Shown: piece after piece, positions 31,618 to 42,877 of the stretch
Numbering within the stretch: the stretch's first letter is position 1
Layout: the number at the start of each line of letters is the position of its first letter
NCBI GenBank assembly: GCA_023249675.1
Contig: JAHFCE010000007.1
Location: 58,119-122,118, forward strand
DNA: 64,000 bases
Direction: 5' to 3'
From: Elusimicrobiota bacterium
GTDB lineage: Bacteria > Elusimicrobiota > Elusimicrobia > UBA1565 > UBA9628
Notes under the pieces: model-generated
Database searches by the model: none
Told to the model about the DNA's origin: nothing
Seen by the model: only the letters and a program-made list of their open reading frames with translations
Made by a program: the position numbers and the translations under genes

Positions 31618-32105
31618 GCGTGCTCACCCCCGAGCAGGTCCTTGCCCTTATCCCGCAGCAGCGCCCGATGCGCTTTCTCGATGAGATCGTCGAGATGGAC
31701 GCCGAGCACATCGTCGGCCGCTACACCTGGAAACCCGAGGATTGCGCCGGCTATTGCGCCGACGACACGTTGGTCCCCCCCTTCAAGATGATCGAGATGG
31801 CGGCGCAAATCGGCAGCGTGGCATGGTGCATCTATCACATGACGCTCAAGATGACCCCTGAGGAGATCGCCCAACTGGTCGGCTTCTTCACGCAGGTCGA
31901 AAACGTCGAGTTCTTCAAGACCGTACGCGCGGGCGACACCATCGCCTGCCTGGCGAGCTTCGAGCCCGAGGGCTACTTCCGCGAGGGCAAGCTCCTCAGC
32001 TGCGTCGAGTCCCAGTTCGACGGAGGCCCGAAGGACGGCACGACCATCATGACCGGCCTCGTCGGCGGTATGTGGGTGCCGAAGAACTCCCCAACGCTCG
32101 TCTAA
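31614..32105 (+). CDS. FabZ/ApeI-like hotdog protein lacking the canonical HFP motif
   Basis: LIPQQRPMRFLDEIVEMDAEHIVGRYTW...PPFKMIEMAAQIGSVAW. Overlaps the upstream stop (ATGA). Confidence 0.75.
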   Translation: MSVLTPEQVLALIPQQRPMRFLDEIVEMDAEHIVGRYTWKPEDCAGYCADDTLVPPFKMIEMAAQIGSVAWCIYHMTLKMTPEEIAQLVGFFTQVENVEFFKTVRAGDTIACLASFEPEGYFREGKLLSCVESQFDGGPKDGTTIMTGLVGGMWVPKNSPTLV

Positions 32106-32153
32106 GGCCGCTCCCACTGGCCGGTTTGTTGCGGCAATTAGGCCTGAGGGCCT

Positions 32154-35696
<3,543 letters not shown>

Positions 35697-35732
35697 GAGA
35701 ATATTCGCGGCGATTTGATAAGATGACGCGTA

Positions 35733-35815
35733 GCCGGCGTGGCGGAATGGCAGACGCAATCGACTCAAAATCGATCGGGCTCACGCCCTTGTGGGTTCAA
35801 GTCCCACCGCCGGTA
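35733..35815 (+). tRNA. tRNA-Leu(CAA), CCA not encoded
   Basis: GCCGGCG...ATCGA-CTCAAAA-TCGAT, long variable arm CGGGCTCACGCCCTTG, GGGTTCAAGTCCC, CGCCGGTA. Anticodon at 35766-35768. Confidence 0.93.
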
Positions 35816-35827
35816 CTCTTTGCCGCG

Positions 35828-36490
35828 ATGAGAGACTTCAAAATCGCCTTCCTCGGAACGCTTCTGGCCGCCGCGGCGGCCGCCCCGTTGCTGGCCGCCC
35901 CCCGCCGCTGCGGCGACGGCTCGTCTCCCCGACTCTCGGGCGACGCTTTCTCCCCCGTGGAGTGCTCGACGACGACCAAAACGGTCGTCGTTCTGCCCGG
36001 GCTGCCCGCCCACATCGACAAGCAGACGGTCGACCTGCGCGACCTCGACGGCCGCTGGGAAGGACATTTGATCCACGCGCTCGGACGCTACGAGCTGCTG
36101 GTCGCGATCAGAACGTCCTGGAGCGGGAAGACCTCGCTGACAATGGACGTCAAGGAGCTGCAGTTCCACGAGCGCCTGACCGACCGATTGTTCTTGGTCC
36201 CATCGAAACAGCGCGGCGCCTACGAGGCCCTGCTCACGACGACCCTGGCCCCGGATGCGTCCTTGAAAGGCGGGGCGGTCATCGGCGCCGCCGCGCCCGC
36301 GGTCCCGACTCCGACGGCCCCGGACGAGCGCCAGATGGACCTGCTGTTCGAAAATGGCGCCGCGCACCGCGTATTCTTCTCGCTCCCAAAGAAGGACACC
36401 CTGCGCCTGCGCGCATTCTCCGGGATTCCCGGCGCCCCGCTCCAGACATTTGAGATAACGCTCACGCGCACGAAACGCGAAGCGCTATAG
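35828..36490 (+). CDS. Hypothetical exported protein
   Basis: Signal peptide MRDFKIAFLGTLLAAAAAAPLLAA. Starts 12 nt after tRNA-Leu. In-frame upstream ORF extension is discounted because it runs through nifJ and the tRNA. Confidence 0.7.
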   Translation: MRDFKIAFLGTLLAAAAAAPLLAAPRRCGDGSSPRLSGDAFSPVECSTTTKTVVVLPGLPAHIDKQTVDLRDLDGRWEGHLIHALGRYELLVAIRTSWSGKTSLTMDVKELQFHERLTDRLFLVPSKQRGAYEALLTTTLAPDASLKGGAVIGAAAPAVPTPTAPDERQMDLLFENGAAHRVFFSLPKKDTLRLRAFSGIPGAPLQTFEITLTRTKREAL

Positions 36491-36500
36491 CCCCCCCACC

Positions 36501-36520
36501 AACTGTTTCCGGAAACAGTT
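36501..36520. repeat. Perfect 20-bp palindrome AACTGTTTCC|GGAAACAGTT in a convergent intergenic region
   Basis: Read directly. Flanked by CCACC (36496-36500) and GGTGG (36526-36530), nested complementary pentamers. Confidence 0.9.
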
Positions 36521-36555
36521 TCAGCGGTGGTGCGGACCCGGCAGGGAATCTCAGG

Positions 36556-37281
36556 TCAGCGAACGAGTTCCGACGCGCGCACGAACTCGATGCCTTCCTT
36601 TTCGTAGCGCGGCATCTCTTCCTTAAGGCAGTCGAACGTCGCGCGGAAGTAGTGATGCCCGATCGCGACCGCCGAGCCGGTCTTGCGTGCGTGCGTAACG
36701 GCCTGCCTGAGCATCCTCCCGCAGAACGCCTGCGTGTGCAGCTCCGCCGTGTCGAGAAAGATGCAGTTGACCGCGGCCGGGATCCCGGCGGCCTGCGCCG
36801 CGGCGTAAGCCACGCTCTTCTCCGAGACCTTCGAATCAATGAAGTACAGCCCCGTGGGCTTGAGTTGGGCCATGAACGCCTTCATCAGCGGTTGGTTCTT
36901 CGTCGCCTTGTAGGACCGGTGATTGTTGAGCCCTTTGGCGTTCGGGATCTGCTTCATCGCCTTGTCGAGCAGCTTCTGGGTCTTGGCGATGTCCTCGGGG
37001 TCTGCTTGATCCTTCGTCAGCTTCAGCGACTGGAACGGATCAAACGGATAATGGATGATCAGCTCCTTGCCCGCGGCGGCCAAGACGAGCGCTGCGGCCT
37101 TCTTCGTGCGCGGCGACTCGGGCATCACCGCGAAGGTCATCGTGCCCGGCTGCGCCATCCACTCCTCGTCAGGAGGCGTCTTCTTGTAGTTCAGGCCAAA
37201 GTCGTCGATCACAACGGCCACTTGCGGCGCCGCCGCGGCGGGGACGGAGAACAACAGAACGGCAAAGATATATTTATTCAT
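36556..37281 (-). CDS. Divergent polysaccharide deacetylase (YibQ/DUF610 family)
   Basis: Signal peptide. VAVVIDDFGLNYKKT...MTFAVMPESPRTKKAA...ELIIHYPFDP. Confidence 0.85.
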   Translation of the reverse strand: MNKYIFAVLLFSVPAAAAPQVAVVIDDFGLNYKKTPPDEEWMAQPGTMTFAVMPESPRTKKAAALVLAAAGKELIIHYPFDPFQSLKLTKDQADPEDIAKTQKLLDKAMKQIPNAKGLNNHRSYKATKNQPLMKAFMAQLKPTGLYFIDSKVSEKSVAYAAAQAAGIPAAVNCIFLDTAELHTQAFCGRMLRQAVTHARKTGSAVAIGHHYFRATFDCLKEEMPRYEKEGIEFVRASELVR

Positions 37282-38929
37282 GATCCTCGAGAGCCTGGCG
37301 GCCAAGCTGCCAAGGCACGATGAAAGCGACTAGGTTCAGTATGAGCCACCCCGCGCCCGAATAGAGCGCGACGCGGGAATTCCAGACGCCCGTGCCGAAA
37401 CGCTCGGCGAAGTGCATCTGCATGGGCGGCGCCAGCACCGCGATCGTGAGGCCGACGTAGAATAGGCAGGCGGCCATGTAAACGAAGCCCCCCACCGACG
37501 ACTCGATCTGGTGGATATTCTCGACCAAAAAATTCGGGAACAGCGCTCCGAAGCCAACGCCCATCGCGCAGATGGCCAGACCCACGGTGAGAAGCGCCGC
37601 GAGGGAGAGCCACGACGTGAAGCGGTCGGCCTCGAGGATCCAGTTCGTCATCGCGGCCAAGGTCGCCGCGATCCCGAGAATAGGAACCGCGGAGAACGCG
37701 AACTTCTCGCGCATGATCTGACCGATATCGAGCGGCGCGCTGCGCAGCACCCACCATGAGCGCCCCTCGAGGCTGATCGCGGGGAAAGTGAAGCGCAGAC
37801 CAAGGGCCGCGAGGACGAAGCCCGCGGCCCCGACATTGAGAAAGGACACGAGGCTCTTGAGCTCGGCGGAATCAAGCGGTAGGCGCTGAATGCTGAACAG
37901 ATAAACGAACACAAGGCCCATGATCAAGAGTATCTGGGACCAGTGTTTAACGTCCCGAAAAAACGTGGTGCGCTCCTTCCAGAGAAGAGCAGCCGCAGAG
38001 CGAACGCCCAGCAGCCGTTGTTCCGGAAGAAGCTGAAAGGCATGGACGCGTCGATGCAACGCCCCCTCTTGAGCGCCGCTGTACCCGATAAAATAGATCT
38101 TCCCGGCCAATGCGACCAACAAGCCGTACACCAAACAGGCCATCGCCCACGAACCCGCCGTCCGCAGCGCCCAGCCGCGCCCATTACCCTCCGCCGCCAT
38201 GCGCAATGCCTCAGCCAGCCACCAGGAGGGCAGATAGGGCGCGGTCGGCGCCTGCAGGAAGTTCAGGTACTCGGCGACGACCTTCAGCGCATCGGGGCGG
38301 ATCAGCCTCTCGGGTTGGGCGAAGCGCACCAGGCCGTAGACAACCGTCAGCGACAAGCTCGAGAACACCCAGACGATATCGCGCGTGCGCGACGTCGGAA
38401 ATAGCCAGAGCAAGAGCAAGGTGAACGCGATGCCAAACGACGCGGCCAGAAGAAGAAACGGCGGCAGCGCGGCCGCGAACGCCAGGAAGTAGCCGGCCCC
38501 AAGGCCGCGCACGCGCATGAGCGCTGCGATGTAGGGCACAAGGATCAGGCCGATCATCCAGGACGCGAAGAACGCGCTCTCGAGGGACTTATCAAGGAAC
38601 ACGACGCGCAGGCTGAGCGGAGCCTTGAACAAGAACTTAAGATCGGAGGAATAGAACAAGGTCGTCAGCGCCGTGAGCAGGCTTGAGACGATGACCATCG
38701 AGAAGGTCATCAGCAGGAGCATCGCCGTGAGCTTCCAGATCAATAAAAGACCGATCAGCTCCACACCCGCCAAATACTTGAGCAGGCGGTAAAAGCCGTC
38801 ATGCAGGCCGAATAGGAGGCCGAAACCCGCGGAGCCGAACGCCGCGTTGCGAAGCCACTCATAACCGGTCCAGTGCAGGATCGTGTTGAAGAAGGTGCGC
38901 GCCCGGCGCCTTAAAAGCGTGCCGAACAT
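37274..38929 (-). CDS. ABC-2 type transporter permease
   Basis: 551 aa multi-TM protein adjacent to the ABC ATPase; start/stop nearly abut. Confidence 0.82.
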   Translation of the reverse strand: MFGTLLRRRARTFFNTILHWTGYEWLRNAAFGSAGFGLLFGLHDGFYRLLKYLAGVELIGLLLIWKLTAMLLLMTFSMVIVSSLLTALTTLFYSSDLKFLFKAPLSLRVVFLDKSLESAFFASWMIGLILVPYIAALMRVRGLGAGYFLAFAAALPPFLLLAASFGIAFTLLLLWLFPTSRTRDIVWVFSSLSLTVVYGLVRFAQPERLIRPDALKVVAEYLNFLQAPTAPYLPSWWLAEALRMAAEGNGRGWALRTAGSWAMACLVYGLLVALAGKIYFIGYSGAQEGALHRRVHAFQLLPEQRLLGVRSAAALLWKERTTFFRDVKHWSQILLIMGLVFVYLFSIQRLPLDSAELKSLVSFLNVGAAGFVLAALGLRFTFPAISLEGRSWWVLRSAPLDIGQIMREKFAFSAVPILGIAATLAAMTNWILEADRFTSWLSLAALLTVGLAICAMGVGFGALFPNFLVENIHQIESSVGGFVYMAACLFYVGLTIAVLAPPMQMHFAERFGTGVWNSRVALYSGAGWLILNLVAFIVPWQLGRQALEDHE

Positions 38930-38930
38930 G

Positions 38931-39683
38931 CTACAGGTGGCGCAGAAGCGTCGAGTATTCGGCGCCGCCGGTCAGGCTCAGGAAGACGCTCTCGAGGTCC
39001 CGCCCTTCTTCCTTTGACTGCGCGCGCAGCTCGTCGAGCGTGCCGCAGGCGATCAGCTTGCCGCGGGTCATGACGCCGATGCGGTGGCACAGCTTCTCGG
39101 CAATTTCAAGGACATGCGTGCACATGAAGATCGCGGTGCCTCGCCGGGCGAGACGGAGGAATATATCCTTGACGAGGCGAGCGCTTTTCGGATCGAGGCC
39201 GACCATCGGCTCATCGAGGACGAGAATCTTGGGGTCATGGAGCAAAATCCCCCCGAGTACGAGCTTCTGGCGCATGCCGTGCGAGTAGCTTTCGAGCAGC
39301 TCCCCTCCCCAGGGCGTCAGCTCGAACATCTCAAGCAGCTCAGGGACGCGCTTCTTCATGTCGGAGAGGCAGACCCCGTATAGTTCGCCCACGAAGCGCA
39401 GGTACTCCGCACCGGTGAGCTTCGGGTACACGAAAGGCTCGTCGGGAACGAGGCCCATCGCGCGCTTGGCCGCGATCGGGTCTCGGGCCATGTCGCGTCC
39501 GGCGACGAGCACGCGACCAGAGGTGGGACGGAGCAAGCCGGTCATCATCTTGACCGTGGTGGTTTTCCCCGCCCCATTGGGGCCGAGGAAGCCGACGATT
39601 TCGCCCGGCTTCACCTCGAGATTAAGGTCTGAAACGGCCGCGTAGGCGCCGAAGCTCTTGCTGAGGCCTTCGAGGCGGATCAC
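38931..39683 (-). CDS. ABC transporter ATP-binding protein
   Basis: Walker A GPNGAGKTTTVKM, signature YSHGMRQKL, Walker B ILVLDEPMVGLDP. Confidence 0.95.
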   Translation of the reverse strand: MIRLEGLSKSFGAYAAVSDLNLEVKPGEIVGFLGPNGAGKTTTVKMMTGLLRPTSGRVLVAGRDMARDPIAAKRAMGLVPDEPFVYPKLTGAEYLRFVGELYGVCLSDMKKRVPELLEMFELTPWGGELLESYSHGMRQKLVLGGILLHDPKILVLDEPMVGLDPKSARLVKDIFLRLARRGTAIFMCTHVLEIAEKLCHRIGVMTRGKLIACGTLDELRAQSKEEGRDLESVFLSLTGGAEYSTLLRHL

Positions 39684-40633
39684 GCCGAAACGGCGCGCCG
39701 GCCCTTGAAAAGCCCCTCGACGCGCGGCACCGTCATGCGCTCCGCGAAGTCGTGAAAGCGCTCCTCGATCAGCTCTCGCTCCAACGCCTCGATATTCCTC
39801 GTCGAAAAATCCTCGACATTGAACGAGGCCATGGTCGTGCCGTAGGCCATCGCGCGTTTCAAGCGGCCCACGTCGTTGTGGGGCCCGCCCATAGACGCCA
39901 GAGAGCCGAGAAAGCCCCCGGCGAACGTGTCGCCCGCGCCCGTCGGATCCTTGATGCGCGCCAGCGGGTAGGCCGGAAAGACGAAAAACTTGGAACCGAC
40001 CTTCATCAAAGCGCCATGCTCACCCTTCTTGATGACGATGACGGCGGGGCCAAGCGCGCCGAGCGCCTCGGCGGCCTGCAGCGCATTGGGCGCGCCGGTC
40101 AGCCTCATCGCTTCCTGGTCGTTCGAGAAGAACACATCCACTTTGCAGAGCAACTTCTTGATCGCGGCGGGCTTGGAGTCAATCCAATAGTTCATCGTGT
40201 CGCAGGCGACAAGCGCGGGTGACTGCATCTGCGCGAGCACAGAGGCCTGAAGATCAGGGTCGATGTTCGCGAGAAACACCACAGGCATCCTGCGCTGGGC
40301 CTCCGAGAGAACCGGTTTGAAATTTTTAAAGACGTTGAGGTCGGTGGCGAGCGTCTTCGCGATAGAAGCGTCCTTGCCGTAGCGGCCCGACCAGCGGAAA
40401 GTCTTGCCTTTCGCGACCTTCAGGCCCGATAGATCCACGCCCCGACGCTCAAGCGTGTGGCGATGCGCCCGCGGGAAGTCCTCGCCGACGACGCCGACAA
40501 GAGCGACGTCAGCGAAGTAGCTCGCGGCGAGCGCGAAATAAGTGGCCGAGCCCCCCAACGCCTCCACGCTCTTGCCGGCGGTCGTTCGGACGGAGTCGAG
40601 CGCGACGGAGCCGACGACGAGGATGCCGCTCAC
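39680..40633 (-). CDS. PfkB-family carbohydrate kinase
   Basis: IKDPTGAGDTFAGGFLG signature; N-terminal GSVALDSVRT...GGSATYFALAASYF. Confidence 0.92.
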   Translation of the reverse strand: MSGILVVGSVALDSVRTTAGKSVEALGGSATYFALAASYFADVALVGVVGEDFPRAHRHTLERRGVDLSGLKVAKGKTFRWSGRYGKDASIAKTLATDLNVFKNFKPVLSEAQRRMPVVFLANIDPDLQASVLAQMQSPALVACDTMNYWIDSKPAAIKKLLCKVDVFFSNDQEAMRLTGAPNALQAAEALGALGPAVIVIKKGEHGALMKVGSKFFVFPAYPLARIKDPTGAGDTFAGGFLGSLASMGGPHNDVGRLKRAMAYGTTMASFNVEDFSTRNIEALERELIEERFHDFAERMTVPRVEGLFKGRRAVSA

Positions 40634-41346
40634 GAATTCGCGCCGCCCTCGATGCGCTCCATCCAGATCTGGTGCTCGACCGAGGCGGACAGCTGCTTGA
40701 GGCAGTGGTAGATCAGCTCGACGGCATGCTGCTGCCGGAGGTTCTGGGCGACGGCCTCTTTTGTCACCTTGGCCGCGTCCTTCTTCGGCGCGGACTTCAG
40801 AACCTGCGCGTAGGCGGCGTCCACCTCCGCCGGCGAGACCTTCGCCATGCGGTAGAGCAGCTGCTTCAAGCGGCCGCTCTTGATCGACTTGCGGCGCGAA
40901 CGCTCGTACTCCTGGGGGTTCTCGCGAAACAACGCGCGCACCTGCCGGAAGTAAACGTCCTGGTCGAACTGGCCGTCGCGCTGAAACGCCGGCGTTGCGC
41001 GGATGTCGCGGGCCAGCTCGTCGTTGGTGACCTTGAGGCCGAGCTCATCGGCCTTGATCGACAGCATCTCCTCGATCATCATGTCGTTGAGCTTCTCGCG
41101 CTTGAAGCGCGACATCATCGCGTCGTCGACCTCCGTGCCTTTCGCGCGCAGCGCATCGGCATATTGGTTGACGCTCAGTAACAGCTTCTGGGCGGAGATC
41201 TTGTTGCCGCCGATGCGCGCCACGGCGCCGTCGTTGTCGCGACTTGTGAACCAGAAGCCCCCAAGGCCGACGAAACTTCCGGAGAGAAAAACGGAAACGG
41301 TCGCGACGAAGATGCTTTTTTGATGGCGGCGCAGGAACGAGATCAT
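40630..41346 (-). CDS. SurA/PpiD N-terminal-like membrane-anchored chaperone
   Basis: N-terminal TM. KLNDMMIEEMLSIKADELGLKVTNDELARDIRATPAFQRDGQFDQDVYFRQVRALFRENPQEYE resembles SurA_N. AAGGAG SD. Confidence 0.8.
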   Translation of the reverse strand: MISFLRRHQKSIFVATVSVFLSGSFVGLGGFWFTSRDNDGAVARIGGNKISAQKLLLSVNQYADALRAKGTEVDDAMMSRFKREKLNDMMIEEMLSIKADELGLKVTNDELARDIRATPAFQRDGQFDQDVYFRQVRALFRENPQEYERSRRKSIKSGRLKQLLYRMAKVSPAEVDAAYAQVLKSAPKKDAAKVTKEAVAQNLRQQHAVELIYHCLKQLSASVEHQIWMERIEGGANS

Positions 41347-41359
41347 GGCAACTCCTTGT

Positions 41360-41782
41360 CTAAGAGACGGGATCGGCCGGTTGGGCCGCGTCGAGCAAAT
41401 CGCGCGAACGGCGCCGGCGGGGCTTTTCATCACCCGAGCCCATCGAGCAGGAGCCCTCGTAAAACGCGCCTTCGTCGATCTTGAGCTTGGGGGTGCGCAC
41501 GTCGCCGGTCACGCGGCCGCTCGATAGAATCTCAAGCGAGCGCGCGGCCACGATGTCCCCGGCCACCTCGCCGGCGATCACGATCGTCTCGGCCGCGAGG
41601 CTGCCGATCACGCGGCCCTTCGCGCCGACCTCGAGGTCCACCGCATCCGAGATGTCGCCTTCGAAGGCGCCCTCGACGCGCAGCGAGCCCTTGACCACAA
41701 GCGAGCCGTGAAAGAAGGCGTCCTCGCTGATCAAGGTCATGCCCTCGCGCGCGTCGCCGCGTCCGCCCTTCTCCCAGAACAT
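41360..41782 (-). CDS. Bactofilin
   Basis: LISEDAFFHGSLVVKGSLRVEGAFEGDISDAVDLEVGAKGRVIGSLAAETIVIAGEVAGDI is the bactofilin repeat fold. ATG overlaps the M23 gene. Confidence 0.92.
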   Translation of the reverse strand: MFWEKGGRGDAREGMTLISEDAFFHGSLVVKGSLRVEGAFEGDISDAVDLEVGAKGRVIGSLAAETIVIAGEVAGDIVAARSLEILSSGRVTGDVRTPKLKIDEGAFYEGSCSMGSGDEKPRRRRSRDLLDAAQPADPVS

Positions 41783-42765
41783 CAGGAGCGGACCTTCAAG
41801 CCGCGCGGCGCGTAGCCGAGCAGGTCGGGTCCGGAGCGAACCTTCAGGTAGGACATCGGATCGACGGGGCGGCCTTGGCGCCACACCTCGTAGTGCAGGT
41901 GCGCGCCGGTCGAACGTCCGGTGGTGCCCATGTACGCGATCACCTGGCCGCGCATGACGCGCTCGCCGGCCTTCACGAGCGCCTTGGAGGTGTGGCCGTA
42001 CAAAGTGCTCACGCCGTAGCCGTGGTCGATGACGAGCATGTTGCCATAGCCGTGGGACCAGCCCGAAAAGCGGACGGTGCCGTCGGCGGTCGCGTGCACG
42101 AGCGTGTCGGCGGCGTTGGCGATGTCGAGGCCCGAGTGGAACTCGCCGGTCTCGCCCTCGCCGCCATGCATCGGCGAGAAGCGGTAACCGAACAACGAGG
42201 TGATCGCGCCTTCGGTGGGCCAGAGGCTCGGCGTCGCGTTGCGCAGGCTCTTCTGGTTGCCGACATACCAGCCGATCTCCTGGAAGCTCGCCAGGCGGCC
42301 TTCCGCGTCCCGGCGCAGGCGCGCGATCTCGCGATGCCAGTCCGCCTGGCGGATGGCGGAAGCCCCGCCGCCCAGCATCGCGCCAAGGCTGAGACGGTCG
42401 GCCAGAGTCGGCCCCCCGACGCCGGTGGCGGCATCGATCGGGTCGCGGCTGCCGGCCATGGTCAGCAGGCCCCGCAGCTGACGGTCGGTGCTCCGGGCCT
42501 GGTCCAGAATGAAGCGCGCGCGGTCCATCTCCTGGGCCAGACGGGTCATCTTGGCCAGCATGACCTGGTTGTCGGCCTTGGTGATCCAGTAATCGACGTG
42601 CCGGCCGACCACCACGCCCGCCCCCACGGTCATGGCCGACCATAATCCCAACCAAAAGAGGAAAAAACCCGTAGAACACTGCCAGCGCCAGAGCTTCCTC
42701 TGGGTCTGGGGGATGATGAGAACGGTCAGGCGGCGGGACAGAGCATCGAGGATTTTCTTGCGCAT
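41782..42765 (-). CDS. M23-family (LytM) metallopeptidase with N-terminal TM
   Basis: FSPMHGGEGETGEFHSGLDIANAADTLVHATADGTVRFSGWSHGYGNMLVIDHGYGVSTLYGHTS...GAHLHYEVWRQGRPVDPM. Confidence 0.95.
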   Translation of the reverse strand: MRKKILDALSRRLTVLIIPQTQRKLWRWQCSTGFFLFWLGLWSAMTVGAGVVVGRHVDYWITKADNQVMLAKMTRLAQEMDRARFILDQARSTDRQLRGLLTMAGSRDPIDAATGVGGPTLADRLSLGAMLGGGASAIRQADWHREIARLRRDAEGRLASFQEIGWYVGNQKSLRNATPSLWPTEGAITSLFGYRFSPMHGGEGETGEFHSGLDIANAADTLVHATADGTVRFSGWSHGYGNMLVIDHGYGVSTLYGHTSKALVKAGERVMRGQVIAYMGTTGRSTGAHLHYEVWRQGRPVDPMSYLKVRSGPDLLGYAPRGLKVRS

Positions 42766-42840
42766 GCAATTTTTCCGTCGGTGATGTTATAACAGACTCG
42801 ATCAGACCTGTCAACGAAATCTTATTCGACGTTTCCCCTC

Positions 42841-42870
42841 TTGACAGACCCTGTGGGCCGGGCTTACACT
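42841..42870 (+). promoter_or_regulatory. Sigma70-like promoter TTGACA-N18-TACACT, 7 nt before ATG
   Basis: TTGACA 42841-42846, TACACT 42865-42870, start ATG 42878. Confidence 0.65.
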
Positions 42871-42877
42871 GCTGGAC

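Noticed and set aside
41783-42814. N-terminal part of the 484-aa minus-strand ORF upstream of bactofilin
   Set aside because: Out-of-frame reading of the M23 peptidase gene; bactofilin starts at 41782.
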